A stretch of 64,000 nucleotides of DNA from Sphingomonas caseinilytica (GCF_023516455.1 NZ_JAMGBA010000001.1:806001-870000); one strand, 5' to 3'; counted from the stretch's first letter, positions 18,259 to 27,921 are shown. The notes: generated by a model not told the origin, from the letters alone. Program-made: numbers and translations.

Positions 18259-18746
18259 GCGACGCGAACTCCTGCCTCACCCGCCATATGGTATTTGCCA
18301 TCTGAAGCGGTACCGAAGTGAAGGTCGAACATTGGCTCGTAGGTGTCGGTCACGCTTGCTGTGATGTAGCGGATTTCGAGCTGCCCCTCCGCGCAATCGC
18401 TCGCAAAGTCGGGGACCGACGTCCCATCACATGTCAGAGAGTAGGTGACTGTAACATTGTCCGTCGTGATCGGCGCCGTCAGGCAGGTGCCGCCGCTGTC
18501 CGTGCCATTATATTGGCAAACCGCCTCAATCTTGATCGTGTCTTCAGGCGTTTCCTTGCCGGTGGTCTGCATGACCTTTTCCATCGCGCGTTGAGCGGCT
18601 TGCTCAAGCTCAAGCTTCTTGCCGTAGGCGATGCTGATGTCGGTCACGCCGATCACCATTGTCGCCAGGATGGGGGCGCAGAGCGCGAGCTCGATCGTGG
18701 CCGTGCCCGACCGTTCTCGCGCAAGCTTTCGCAAGACCCGGATCAT
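18255..18746 (-). CDS. TadE/TadF-like pseudopilin
   Basis: This 163-residue protein has the RSGTATIELALCAPILATMVIGVTD helix typical of TadE/F proteins (Glu at the processing-site-like position) and a C-terminal domain with several cysteines (VCQYNGTDSGGTC, CDGTS, DCAEGQ) that could form periplasmic disulphides. It overlaps both neighbours by four bases, so the three pseudopilin-like proteins are probably translated together and work in one cell-envelope assembly. Confidence 0.8.
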   Translation of the reverse strand: MIRVLRKLARERSGTATIELALCAPILATMVIGVTDISIAYGKKLELEQAAQRAMEKVMQTTGKETPEDTIKIEAVCQYNGTDSGGTCLTAPITTDNVTVTYSLTCDGTSVPDFASDCAEGQLEIRYITASVTDTYEPMFDLHFGTASDGKYHMAGEAGVRVA

Positions 18747-20113
18747 GCGACCAGCCTCACGCGCTTGCCTGCCTTCGGTGCCGGCAAGCCTGCCGTTTCA
18801 CATTCGTCCAAAGCCTTGACCTTGGAGTTTCCACCAAATTCGACACGCTTGGCCACCAGCATCATGCAGGCGCCTTCCACAGTGCTGTCGGCAACATAAT
18901 TGCCGCCACCGTTATAAAGGATGGATCGACCCGGAATGTAGATCGCGCCGGTGATCGACTGACCGCTATTGCCGTTGATGTGGTTCTGGGCTTTCTGCCC
19001 CGAGTCGGAGGCCAAGCGGTCCTGGTAGATGGCGATACCCTTATAGGTGCCGGTAGTCGGTGCCGTAAGATTTACCGTGCCTCCGGTAATCTTGATGTTG
19101 CCGGTGTTCGCCGGATTTGTGAAATTAGTCATGGCGATGGTGCAGCCCCCGCAGGTGAGGCTTGCACTAGTGTCGGTCATGGACAGATTTTGGCCGTTCA
19201 ACACATAGGTCACGCCGGTCTGCAACTTGATCGCACCTTTGACGGCCACAGTATTTGCATTTTGGCCGTTGCCACCGCCGACGAGACATACCGTTTCGCC
19301 AGCTACATCCCCGCCTGCCACCGTTCGATCGTAAGGATAACCCTGGTTGGCATTGGCTGAAATAGTAACAGTCTTCGAGCAGCTCGTCGGGGACGGGACG
19401 CCTGCGAACGGATCGTCAGCAGGCGGGCTGTTCGGGTCATAGTCGGAGACCTTCCAATTGTTGGAATATTGGACGCCGCCCGACGCAGCCAGCGAGGCGG
19501 CCTTTACATAGGACCCGCTGCCTGCTTGGCCATTGCCACTGGTTCCGTTCGATGCCGCTTTGTCCTTGTGCTTCGAATTGGCAATCAACGAGCAGTTACC
19601 GAGATCGAGGAAGGTGCTGCCCGAAATCTCGACGCCCGTGACCGAAGCGCTTTTGTCCAGGCCGATGACGCAATATTGGTCGCCACCGGGAACGCTTGCT
19701 GCCGTCGCGGTGGCGACGATATTGGGAGCCGCTTCCATGAACATGGAGCTGAAGGGCAGGGCCTTGGAGAGCTGAAGCACCACCCTGACCTGCTTCTCCT
19801 TGTCGCCATCATCGGCAGGTAGCGTGACCGCCGGAAAGCCGCTCTGCAGCGCAATACCGACGTGATTGTTGATCGCGAGGTCCGCATTCACTGCAGCCCG
19901 GACGGCAGCCTCGGTGTCGGTGTTGAGGCGCGTGTAGACGCCGGCGATCGCGCCGGAATCGGCCGCGCGCTGAAGCTGGCGCTTCCAGAGGGTCCACTGG
20001 ATCGTATCAGTTGCAATGCCGGCAGCGCCGACCAAAAGTGGTAGCGACGCGCCAAACAGGATCAGTGCATTGCCGCGATCGTCATTCCACAGCTTTTTGA
20101 ATGCTTTCAGCAT
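18743..20113 (-). CDS. TadG-like Flp-pilus-associated protein
   Basis: This 456-residue protein has a single N-terminal membrane helix (GNALILFGASLPLLVGAAGIATD) preceded by DDR, and a DTIQWTLWKRQLQRAADSGAIAGV stretch typical of TadG-like proteins. A long secreted beta-rich region rich in Thr, Gly and Asn follows (DTSASLTCGGCTIAMTNFTNP). A GAGGAA ribosome-binding site upstream of 20113 favours this start over one 12 codons earlier. The C-terminal part may be exposed on the surface. It is the first gene of the three-gene set. Confidence 0.8.
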   Translation of the reverse strand: MLKAFKKLWNDDRGNALILFGASLPLLVGAAGIATDTIQWTLWKRQLQRAADSGAIAGVYTRLNTDTEAAVRAAVNADLAINNHVGIALQSGFPAVTLPADDGDKEKQVRVVLQLSKALPFSSMFMEAAPNIVATATAASVPGGDQYCVIGLDKSASVTGVEISGSTFLDLGNCSLIANSKHKDKAASNGTSGNGQAGSGSYVKAASLAASGGVQYSNNWKVSDYDPNSPPADDPFAGVPSPTSCSKTVTISANANQGYPYDRTVAGGDVAGETVCLVGGGNGQNANTVAVKGAIKLQTGVTYVLNGQNLSMTDTSASLTCGGCTIAMTNFTNPANTGNIKITGGTVNLTAPTTGTYKGIAIYQDRLASDSGQKAQNHINGNSGQSITGAIYIPGRSILYNGGGNYVADSTVEGACMMLVAKRVEFGGNSKVKALDECETAGLPAPKAGKRVRLVA

Positions 20114-20224
20114 TTTTATTCCTCGCTGGATGGCACGCTTGAGTGTCATCTAGCCCGGTCAAGGTAAGCGAACGGTTCCGAGGAATGGTTGAGAGAGTCC
20201 TAACCATGATCGGGCAGGACTGGC

Positions 20225-20252
20225 TTGAAGCGCTGCGTCTTACACCTATAAT
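20225..20252 (+). promoter_or_regulatory. Sigma-70-type promoter of the telA operon
   Basis: TTGAAG (20225-20230), a 16-base spacer and a perfect TATAAT (20247-20252) lie in the 214-base gap between the divergent tadG-like and telA genes. Predicted transcription would begin near 20259, leaving a leader of about 70 bases. It is the best housekeeping promoter I can read in the window. Confidence 0.7.
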
Positions 20253-20327
20253 ACAGTAGACAAGCCTCTTGCGCCGAGTGGGCGGGCGTTCCACCCTTCC
20301 GGCTAATGGGTAAGAAAAGGAATGGAC

Positions 20328-21554
20328 ATGGCCAGCGACCCTCAAGCCGAAAAGGCGACGCCGACCGCTACTGCGACCAAGATCAAGCTGGAGCCGCCCG
20401 AGGCGCTGCAACCGATCGCGGTTCACGAAGCGTCCGGTCTGGTCCCGCTGAAGAATGAGGAAACGTCGGAACTGGACGACAAGGTCGCCAAGTTCGTCGA
20501 CGAGCTCGCCGCGCTGGATTCGAACAGCCCTGAGTTCGGCAAAAAGGTCGACCAGCTGACCGCAATGGGCCGCAAGGAAATCGCCGAGGCAGCCGGCGCT
20601 TCGAACCGCTTCCTCGACCGTCCGGTCAAGGCGATCGATAGCGACACGGGCATTGGCGCCGACCTCACGGAACTTCGCCGCACGGTCGAGGAGCTGGATC
20701 CCAAGGAAAACAGCAAGTCGTTCACGGGCCGCAAGTTCCTGGGCATCATTCCCTTCGGCCGGCGCATCAACAATTATTTCGACAAGTATCGCAGCTCGCA
20801 GACTCACATCTCAGCGATCCTGCTTCGCCTGACCAACGGCAAGGACGAACTGTTGATGGACAATGCCGCCATCGACACAGAGCGCGGGGGCCTTTGGAAG
20901 ACGATGCACCGGCTCGAGCAGATGGTGCACATTTCGAAGAGCCTCGACCGGCAACTTGAAGACAAGGCCAACGAACTGGACGCGACCGATCCCGCCAAGG
21001 CGAAGGCGATCCGCGAGACCGCGCTGTTCTACACGCGCCAACGGACTACCGACCTGCTGACCCAAATGGCCGTCACCGTTCAGGGCTATCTGGCGCTCGA
21101 CCTCGTCAAGAAGAACAACGTCGAGCTGGTGAAGGGCGTCGACCGCGCGTCTACCACGACCGTTGCCGCGCTTCGAACGGCGGTGACCGTCGCCCAGGCG
21201 ATGAGCAACCAGAAGCTGGTTCTGGAACAGGTCAACGCGCTGAACACCACGACCGCCAACATGATCGACACCACCGGCGAGATGCTCCGCACCCAGACCG
21301 GCGCGATCCACGAGCAAGCCGCAAGCTCGACCATCCCGCTCGAGACGCTGCAGCGCGCGTTCCAGAATATCTACGATACGATGGACCAGATCGATCAGTT
21401 CAAGCTGACGGCGCTGACCAACATGAAGCAGACGGTCGACACGCTCGGCAAGGAAGTCGAAAAGTCCAAAGGCTATATCGCCCGTGCAGAGGGCGTCTCC
21501 CAGGCGAAGCTGGAGAGCACCCAATCGCCGTTCGAAGCCATTGAGCAGAAATGA
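20328..21554 (+). CDS. telA: TelA-family toxic-anion resistance protein
   Basis: This 408-residue, mostly helical, soluble protein of the TelA/KlaA family (toxic anion resistance) has FLGIIPFGRRINNYFDKYRSSQTHI, TMHRLEQMVHISKSLDRQLE and RTTDLLTQMAVTVQGYLALDLVKKNN in the conserved order. Homologues are linked to tellurite resistance and envelope stress, but biochemistry is lacking. The RBS AAAAGG is one base from the ATG at 20322 but seven from the ATG at 20328, so I choose the latter. It overlaps the next gene by four bases. Confidence 0.88.
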   Translation: MASDPQAEKATPTATATKIKLEPPEALQPIAVHEASGLVPLKNEETSELDDKVAKFVDELAALDSNSPEFGKKVDQLTAMGRKEIAEAAGASNRFLDRPVKAIDSDTGIGADLTELRRTVEELDPKENSKSFTGRKFLGIIPFGRRINNYFDKYRSSQTHISAILLRLTNGKDELLMDNAAIDTERGGLWKTMHRLEQMVHISKSLDRQLEDKANELDATDPAKAKAIRETALFYTRQRTTDLLTQMAVTVQGYLALDLVKKNNVELVKGVDRASTTTVAALRTAVTVAQAMSNQKLVLEQVNALNTTTANMIDTTGEMLRTQTGAIHEQAASSTIPLETLQRAFQNIYDTMDQIDQFKLTALTNMKQTVDTLGKEVEKSKGYIARAEGVSQAKLESTQSPFEAIEQK

Positions 21555-22276
21555 TCCCGGACAAGACCAGCAAGGCCATCGATCACGCGAACGCCATCTT
21601 CGCTCGCCTCGACGAGCGGGACGGCGCCGTCCGCGACGCTGCCCGCCGCGAACGGGACAGGCTGAACGCCGGATTGGGCCAAGCCGTCCTGCGTGCCGGG
21701 ATTGCGGTCGGCGTCATAAGCTTGGCCACGATCGGCATCGGGCTGATCGTGCCGATCGGCATGTTCGGCTTCCTTGCGGCAGTGGGGCTGGCGATCGGCG
21801 TCGCCGCCGTCCTTTTGTTCTCCAGCGGCCGCGAGATCGCGGCGCCCAATGTTACCCCTGATTTGCCGAATGCGCAGATGGTCCAGCGGTTCGACAGCTA
21901 CCTCTTCCGTGCGCGGCGCGCCCTCCCCGCTCCGGCGCAGGCGGAGCTTGACCAATTGTCCGCGCAGCTGCCCTCGCTGCGCCAGACGCTCGAGAGGATT
22001 CCCGACCTCGATCCCAATGCGCAGGATGCGCGGCGGCTGATGTCGGTACATCTGCCCAACCTTATCGACCGCTACCTGCATGTCCCGTCGAACTATCGCG
22101 GCCAGCTGGACGGCGAAGGCATCAGCGTCGACGAACGCTTGGTCGAAGCGCTGTCGGCCGGGCGCGTCGCGCTAAAGGATATTTCGGAGAAGCTGGCGCG
22201 AAACGACATGGCCGCATTCGAAACGCAGGGCCGCTTCATCCAGTCGCGCTATTCCGAAAAAACGCTGGACGATTAA
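21551..22276 (+). CDS. TelA-partner membrane protein (XpaC-like by position)
   Basis: This 241-residue protein has a charged, helical N terminus (ERDGAVRDAARRERDR), two adjacent membrane helices (AGIAVGVISLATIGIGLIVP and MFGFLAAVGLAIGVAAVLLF) and a soluble helical C-terminal domain. XpaC proteins with this architecture accompany TelA in many bacteria. I assign the similarity by position and topology, not by a clear motif. ATGA coupling to telA suggests a TelA-membrane complex (inference). The stop interlocks with the next gene at TTAA. Confidence 0.6.
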   Translation: MIPDKTSKAIDHANAIFARLDERDGAVRDAARRERDRLNAGLGQAVLRAGIAVGVISLATIGIGLIVPIGMFGFLAAVGLAIGVAAVLLFSSGREIAAPNVTPDLPNAQMVQRFDSYLFRARRALPAPAQAELDQLSAQLPSLRQTLERIPDLDPNAQDARRLMSVHLPNLIDRYLHVPSNYRGQLDGEGISVDERLVEALSAGRVALKDISEKLARNDMAAFETQGRFIQSRYSEKTLDD

Positions 22277-23481
22277 CCGACGATTCCAGCGGCCTTCAGT
22301 CGCTGAAGCTCTTCCTCACCGATCCACTGCTTGAGAAGGTCACCATGCTCGCCAAGTGCAGGCGGCGGAAGCGGTGCGTCGCTTCGCTCGCCGTCGATCC
22401 GGATCGGGCAGCCGACCATCGGAACGTCGCCTAGCGCCCCGCCGCCGATCTCCAGCTTTGCCTGGCGATGAAGCGCCTGCGGATCGGCCAGCGCCTGACT
22501 GATCGTGTTGATGGGGCCCGCCGGGATTCCGGCTTGTTCCAGCTGTTCGAGCCAATCGGCGGCCGGCTTGGTGGCAATAATCTCGGTGATCATTGGAACC
22601 AGCTGATCCCGCGCTGCTACCCGCGCCGCATTGGTCGAGAATGCCGGATCGTCCGGCCATTCCGGATGGCCCACGATTGCCGCGAGCTTGGCGAACTGCC
22701 GGTCGTTGCCAACGGCGATGATGATTGGCTGATCTGATGCATTAAACGGTTGATATGGAACGATATTCGGATGTCCGACGCCCTGACGAACGGGGTCGCA
22801 ACCGCTGACGAGAGCGTTTGAGGCCTGATTAGCCAGCATCGCCAGCTGGGTATCGAACAGCGCCATGTCGATTGTTGCGCCCTCTCCCGTTTTTTCCCTT
22901 CGGAGAAGTGCGGCGCATATGGTGTTCGCAGTGTACATTCCGGTGAACAGGTCGGCGACCGCGACGCCTACCCGCATCGGCCCGCCGCCTGGCTCTCCAT
23001 CAGGCAGGCCGGTGAGGCTCATCAGCCCACCCATCCCCTGGATGATGTAATCGTAGCCGGCGCGCTGCGCGTAGGGGCCATCCTGGCCGAAACCGGTGAT
23101 CGACGCGCAGATGAGGCGTGGATTGGCCGCACGAAGGCTCTCCGCATCAAGCCCGAACTTCTTCAGCCCGCCGACCTTGAAATTCTCGACCACAACATCG
23201 GCATCGCCCGCCATTCGCCGGACGATGGCAGCGCCCTCCTCGGTAGCGAAATCGATCGCCACCGATCGCTTGCCCCGGTTGGCGGCCAGGAAATAGGCAG
23301 CGACCTTTTGGTCGTCATGCTCAAGCCAGGGCGGACCCCAATGCCGCGTATCGTCGCCCGAGCCGGGCTTTTCGACCTTGATGACCTCGGCGCCGAGGTC
23401 GGCCAGAAGCTGGGTAGCCCAAGGACCCGCCAGCACCCGGCTTAGGTCAAGGACCCGAACCCCCGCCAGCGGCTTGATCAA
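22273..23481 (-). CDS. CaiB/BaiF-type (class III) CoA transferase
   Basis: This 402-residue enzyme moves CoA between carboxylic acids. Family features: PLAGVRVLDLSRVLAGPWATQLLADLGAEVIKVE at the N terminus, NRGKRSVAIDF, VVVENFKVGGLKKFGLD and TGLPDGEPGGGPMRVGVAVADLFTG (catalytic-Asp region). The substrate is unknown; formyl-, succinyl- or carnitine-type acceptors are all possible. It is the last gene of a four-gene operon (pgi, gor, FAD oxidoreductase, this gene) with four-base overlaps. Confidence 0.9.
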   Translation of the reverse strand: MIKPLAGVRVLDLSRVLAGPWATQLLADLGAEVIKVEKPGSGDDTRHWGPPWLEHDDQKVAAYFLAANRGKRSVAIDFATEEGAAIVRRMAGDADVVVENFKVGGLKKFGLDAESLRAANPRLICASITGFGQDGPYAQRAGYDYIIQGMGGLMSLTGLPDGEPGGGPMRVGVAVADLFTGMYTANTICAALLRREKTGEGATIDMALFDTQLAMLANQASNALVSGCDPVRQGVGHPNIVPYQPFNASDQPIIIAVGNDRQFAKLAAIVGHPEWPDDPAFSTNAARVAARDQLVPMITEIIATKPAADWLEQLEQAGIPAGPINTISQALADPQALHRQAKLEIGGGALGDVPMVGCPIRIDGERSDAPLPPPALGEHGDLLKQWIGEEELQRLKAAGIVG

Positions 23482-25073
23482 GCCACGCGCCCCTTCAGGA
23501 ACCGCGGCTTCACATCGGAAAGAATGGCCTGCGCGGCATTATGGCCCGGGGCGCCGGTCACACCCCCGCCAGGATGCGCGCCCGATCCGCACAGGTAGAG
23601 GCCCGGGAGCGGCATCCGATAATCGGCAGCGCCAATCATTGGCCGCGCGCTGAACAGCTGGTCGAGCCCCATCTTGCCGTGGAAAATGTCACCGCCGATC
23701 AGCCCGAACCGACGCTCAAGGTCGAGCGGCGAATGTATCTGCCGGGCGATGACGGATTTGGCAAACCCCGGAGCGTGAGATTCAACAGTTGCGATGATCG
23801 TATCCGCCGCCTTTTCCCGCTCATCGTCCCACGACCTGCCGTCGGGGAGTTTGTACCGGAAATGCTGGCAGAACAGCGAGGCGACATGCTTGCCCTTCGG
23901 CGCAAGCGAGGGATCAAGAGTTGAAGGAATCAGCATCTCGATCACCGGCTGCGACGAATATCCATTGAGCGCGGCGTCGGCGTGGGCCCGGTGCATATAA
24001 TCCATGCTGGGGGCCATGATGATGCCCGCGGTCAAATGATCGCCGCGGCCCGGTAGCGACGTGAAGTTCGGAAGCTTGTCGAGTGCGACATTCATCCGGA
24101 AGGTCGCGCTTTCGCAGCCCCAATGAGCGAAATGTTCTTCGACTTGCCGGCTTACGGCGCCCTTGGGAACCAGCCGGTCGAACAGCAGCTTGGGGTTTAC
24201 CCCCGCAACGATCGTCGGCGCGCGCCAGGTCTTGCCGCCGGAAGCGAGCCCGGCTGCCCGGCCCTTCTCGACGATGATTTCGCTGACCGGCGCGTTGAGG
24301 ACGATGTCGACGCCCGCTTCATGACAGGCCTTGGCCATTGCCTGGGTGATGGCGCCCATTCCGCCGATGGCGTGGCCCCAGGCTCCGGGAACGCCGGCGG
24401 CCTCACCGAACAGGTGATGCAGCAGCACATAGGCTGTGCCCGGCGTGTACGGCGAAGCGAAATTGCCGACGATGCCGTCGAATGCGAACAGCGCCTTTGC
24501 CAGCTCGCCTTCGAAGAACCGATCCAGAATATCGCCAGCACTCTTCGTGGCGAACTCGTGGACGATGCGGACCTCGTCGGTCGAAAGGCCGATCAGGTCG
24601 CGGCCAAGGCTGGCAAGTTGCGGCAGGCCGCGGAGGCCAGCACCTGCTTCGGGAGGGGCCTTGAGCAGCCACTTGCGGATCAGCGGAACGACCGTGTCGA
24701 GCTCTTCATGATAGCGGTCATAGGCCGCACCGTCGGCAGGCACGTGACGCGCGATATCCGATCTGGTCAGCCCATCACGGCCCGTTAGAAGATAGCTTCC
24801 GTTCGGTCCTGGAAGGAAATTGTCGAGCTTGCGCAACACGACCTTCAGGCCGTGCCGCTCCAGCTCCATGTCCTTGATCACCTTGGGCTGGAGCAGCGAG
24901 ACAGTGTAGCTGGCCGCGCTATTCTTGAACCCCGGGTGGAATTCGTCGGTCACGGCCGCTCCGCCAACACGGTCCGAAGCCTCCAATATGGCGACCTTCA
25001 GGCCCTTCTTGGCGAGATAATGGGCGCAGGTCAGGCCGTTATGACCGGCCCCAATGATCAGAATGTCATGCAT
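23478..25073 (-). CDS. NAD(P)/FAD oxidoreductase, phytoene-desaturase/PYROXD2-like
   Basis: This 531-residue flavoprotein has a Rossmann motif IIGAGHNGLTCAHYLAKKG and the C-terminal FAD motif LYLCGSGAHPGGGVTGAPGHNAA of the carotenoid-desaturase-like amine-oxidoreductase group. PYROXD2-type members are widespread and of unknown substrate. No carotenoid genes are adjacent, so crt function is unlikely. Its ATG overlaps the gor stop by one base (TGATG) and its end overlaps the CoA transferase, which suggests a shared transcript. Confidence 0.85.
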   Translation of the reverse strand: MHDILIIGAGHNGLTCAHYLAKKGLKVAILEASDRVGGAAVTDEFHPGFKNSAASYTVSLLQPKVIKDMELERHGLKVVLRKLDNFLPGPNGSYLLTGRDGLTRSDIARHVPADGAAYDRYHEELDTVVPLIRKWLLKAPPEAGAGLRGLPQLASLGRDLIGLSTDEVRIVHEFATKSAGDILDRFFEGELAKALFAFDGIVGNFASPYTPGTAYVLLHHLFGEAAGVPGAWGHAIGGMGAITQAMAKACHEAGVDIVLNAPVSEIIVEKGRAAGLASGGKTWRAPTIVAGVNPKLLFDRLVPKGAVSRQVEEHFAHWGCESATFRMNVALDKLPNFTSLPGRGDHLTAGIIMAPSMDYMHRAHADAALNGYSSQPVIEMLIPSTLDPSLAPKGKHVASLFCQHFRYKLPDGRSWDDEREKAADTIIATVESHAPGFAKSVIARQIHSPLDLERRFGLIGGDIFHGKMGLDQLFSARPMIGAADYRMPLPGLYLCGSGAHPGGGVTGAPGHNAAQAILSDVKPRFLKGRVA

Positions 25074-26413
25074 CAGCGCATCAATACCAATTCTTCGGAC
25101 ATGGTGGGATGGAGCGCGACGGTCGCGTCAAAGTCGGCCTTCTTAAGTCCGGCTTTAACCGCCACTGCCGCGGCTTGAAGTATCTCGGGTGCATCAGGCC
25201 CGATCATGTGAATACCGACCACCCGGTCGGTCGCAGCATCTACTATCAGCTTGTACAGCGAGCGCTCATTGCGACCGGCCAGCACATTTTTCATCGGCCG
25301 GAAATCACTGGTGAAGGTGCGAACCTGGCCAAGGCGATTGCGTGCCTCGCTTTCCGTCATACCCACGCCGGCGATCGGCGGGTGCGAGAAAACGGCGTGC
25401 GGCACGCAGTCATAATCGACCGTCCATGGCTTTTGCCCGAACTGCGTATCGGCGAAGGCATGGCCTTCCCGGATTGCGACGGGCGTTAGCTGGATGCGAT
25501 CGGTTACGTCTCCCACCGCAAAGATGGAGGGCACATTCGTTCGGCTGTTGTCGTCGACTTTGATCTGGCCGCGTTCACCCAGAGCCACTCCAGCCTCCTC
25601 AAGGCCAAGCCCCTCGACATTGGGAATGCGGCCGGTCGCGAACAAAAGTGCGTCCGCATCGATATCGTCGCAGCCTTCCATATCGATGGAGAGGCCGCCG
25701 CCGTCCTTCTTTTCGATGCGATTGAAGCTGGAATTGAAGCGGTACTCGATGCCCTTGGTCATCGAGATTTGCAGCAGCCGGTCGCGCATCTGCTCGTCGT
25801 AACCGCGCAGGATGACGTCCGATCGATTGACGACGATTACGTGGCTTCCGAACTGGTGGAAAATGCCCGCAAACTCGTTCGCGATGTAGCCGCCGCCGGC
25901 AATCACGATCCGCTCGGGAAGCTTTTCGAGATGAAATACCTCGTTGGAGCTGATCGCATGCTCCACACCGTCGATGCCCGGCATGAACGGCCGAGCTCCG
26001 GTTGAAATCAGGATCTTCCCCGCGCTGAGCGTCTTGCCACTTGCAAGTTTCACTTCATTGGGTCCGGCCAATGTCGCCCGCTCGTGGAAGATTTCGACCT
26101 TATGGTTGGTCAGGGTCTGCGTGTAGAGCCCTTCCAGGCGGTTGACCTCGGCAAGCACATTGTCGCGGAGCACCGGCCAGTTGAACGCGCACTTCGGTAC
26201 GTCCCAGCCGAACATCGCGGCATCGTTCAAATCTTCCGCAAAATGCGCTCCGTAGACCAGGAGCTTCTTCGGAACGCAGCCACGGATGACGCAGGTCCCG
26301 CCGACCTTATGCTCCTCAGCAATTGCCACGCGCGCGCCATGGGCGGCGGCAATGCGCGCGGCGCGGACGCCACCCGAACCGGCACCGATCACGAACAGGT
26401 CATAATCACTCAA
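25073..26413 (-). CDS. gor: Glutathione-disulfide reductase
   Basis: This 446-residue flavoprotein reduces oxidised glutathione with NADPH. The redox cysteines are Cys41 and Cys46 in GGTCVIRGCVPKK, the plant/alphaproteobacterial form of the motif, with GAGSGGVRAARIAA for FAD, GGGYIANEFAGIF for NADPH, and the C-terminal catalytic HPTMSEE. It overlaps pgi by four bases upstream. gshB lies 11 kb away, so the full glutathione system is partly covered by this window. Confidence 0.94.
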   Translation of the reverse strand: MSDYDLFVIGAGSGGVRAARIAAAHGARVAIAEEHKVGGTCVIRGCVPKKLLVYGAHFAEDLNDAAMFGWDVPKCAFNWPVLRDNVLAEVNRLEGLYTQTLTNHKVEIFHERATLAGPNEVKLASGKTLSAGKILISTGARPFMPGIDGVEHAISSNEVFHLEKLPERIVIAGGGYIANEFAGIFHQFGSHVIVVNRSDVILRGYDEQMRDRLLQISMTKGIEYRFNSSFNRIEKKDGGGLSIDMEGCDDIDADALLFATGRIPNVEGLGLEEAGVALGERGQIKVDDNSRTNVPSIFAVGDVTDRIQLTPVAIREGHAFADTQFGQKPWTVDYDCVPHAVFSHPPIAGVGMTESEARNRLGQVRTFTSDFRPMKNVLAGRNERSLYKLIVDAATDRVVGIHMIGPDAPEILQAAAVAVKAGLKKADFDATVALHPTMSEELVLMR

Positions 26414-27921
26414 AGCCCGGCCCTTTCAATGAGATCGCGCGTCGACGGATCCAGTTTTGCCCGGCCATCTGGATCGTCCAGCGCCTTCGCCATCTCCTTA
26501 CCCAACTCGACCCCGAACTGATCGAAGGGATTGATTCCGAGCAGGACCGCATTTGCGAAGGTACGATGTTCGTAAAATGAAATCAGTGCGCCGAGCGAAC
26601 GCGGTTCCAGGCGTTGCAGCAGAACGGTCGTCGACGGCCGGTCACCCGAATAGGCGCGTGCCGAATCCTCCTGTTCCCGCCCAGCCATCAATGCCGCACC
26701 CTGGGCGAAGCAGTTGCCGAGGAGAAGGTGGTGATGGCGCGGATCCACGCTGTCGTCGTTTTCAACCACGGCCACAAATTCCACCGGGATCACTGTCGTG
26801 CCCTGATGGAGAAGCTGGAAGACCGCATGCTGTGCATCGGTACCGACACCGCCCCAGGTGACGGGAGCCGACGGCCGTCCAAGCGGCTTGCCCTCGCTGG
26901 TCACGGATTTGCCGTTCGACTCCATTTCCAGCTGCTGGAGATAGTCGGGAAGAAGCCGCAGCCGCTCGTCATAGGCAAAAATCGCCCGGCTCTGGGTCCG
27001 CCACACCTGGGTGTAGAAGAGGTCGGCGAAAGCGGCGAGCAGCGCCACATTGGCGACCCCATCGGTGAGTTTCACATGGCGGTCCATTTCCGCCGCGCCC
27101 TCGAGCAGTTCTTCGAATGCGCCCCAACCCAATGCCAGGGCGACCGACAGGCCTACCGACGACCAAAGCGAATAACGTCCTCCGACGCCCTCACTGAAAG
27201 GCAGGATGCGAGTTTCGTCGATGCCGTACTGAATCGCCTTGTCCGGACTTGCCGTGACGGCGATGACCTGGCCGTAGGGGTCCGACACCCCGGCTTCGCG
27301 CAGCCATTCGAGCGCCGCTTCGAGGTTCGTGAGCGTTTCGGTGGTGGTGAAGGTTTTGCTGGCCGCGACGATCAAGGTCGAAGCCGGATCGAGACCCCAG
27401 GTGGCCTCGTCGAATGCTTCGCCGTCAATATTCGACAAAACCCGCACTTCAAAGCGGTCGGCGTCCCGGCCCAGCGCGTCGATTACGAGGTCGGGGCCCA
27501 GCGCCGATCCGCCGATTCCGATATGCAGGATCGATTCGACCTCGCCAAATGCCCCCGCTTCGATCGCATCGATCAGGCTGCGCATCCGCCCGTGACGCTC
27601 GGAAGCAAGCTGATTGTCGTTCGGACTTCCCTCGCCTCGCTCGGCGACATGGGTTGCCGCACGATTCTCCGTGGAATTGACGATATCCCCTGAAAACAGC
27701 GCGTCGCGGGCGCCCGGATAGTCAACGGCGTAGGCAAGAACGGCAAACTCTTCGAGCGTGCCTTCATCCAGATGCGTTTTCGAAAAATCGAAGTGAATTC
27801 CAGCAGCGTCACGCGAAAGCCGGGCGACTCTTCCCGGGTCAGCCGAGAACAGATCGTTCAAGCGGACCGGCTGATGAGCTTCGATCGTTCGCCAAGCGGC
27901 GTTGCAGTCCAGAATCGCCAT
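26410..27921 (-). CDS. pgi: Glucose-6-phosphate isomerase
   Basis: This roughly 503-residue enzyme interconverts glucose-6-phosphate and fructose-6-phosphate. Recognised from GIGGSALGPDLVIDAL, ASKTFTTTETLTNLEAALEW, FSEGVGGRYSLWSSVGLSVAL (PGI signature region) and INPFDQFGVELGKEMA near the C terminus. The start at 27921 fits the family; an upstream ATG at 27957 has a somewhat better AAGG spacing and cannot be excluded. First gene of the four-gene minus-strand operon. Confidence 0.95.
   Translation of the reverse strand: MAILDCNAAWRTIEAHQPVRLNDLFSADPGRVARLSRDAAGIHFDFSKTHLDEGTLEEFAVLAYAVDYPGARDALFSGDIVNSTENRAATHVAERGEGSPNDNQLASERHGRMRSLIDAIEAGAFGEVESILHIGIGGSALGPDLVIDALGRDADRFEVRVLSNIDGEAFDEATWGLDPASTLIVAASKTFTTTETLTNLEAALEWLREAGVSDPYGQVIAVTASPDKAIQYGIDETRILPFSEGVGGRYSLWSSVGLSVALALGWGAFEELLEGAAEMDRHVKLTDGVANVALLAAFADLFYTQVWRTQSRAIFAYDERLRLLPDYLQQLEMESNGKSVTSEGKPLGRPSAPVTWGGVGTDAQHAVFQLLHQGTTVIPVEFVAVVENDDSVDPRHHHLLLGNCFAQGAALMAGREQEDSARAYSGDRPSTTVLLQRLEPRSLGALISFYEHRTFANAVLLGINPFDQFGVELGKEMAKALDDPDGRAKLDPSTRDLIERAGL

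Noticed and set aside
23478-25073. Carotenoid (phytoene) desaturase
   Set aside because: The fold is shared, but no crt gene is adjacent and the operon partners point to another role.
26614-27693. 359-codon plus-strand frame opposite pgi
   Set aside because: Mirror frame of pgi; no motif and no ribosome-binding site.
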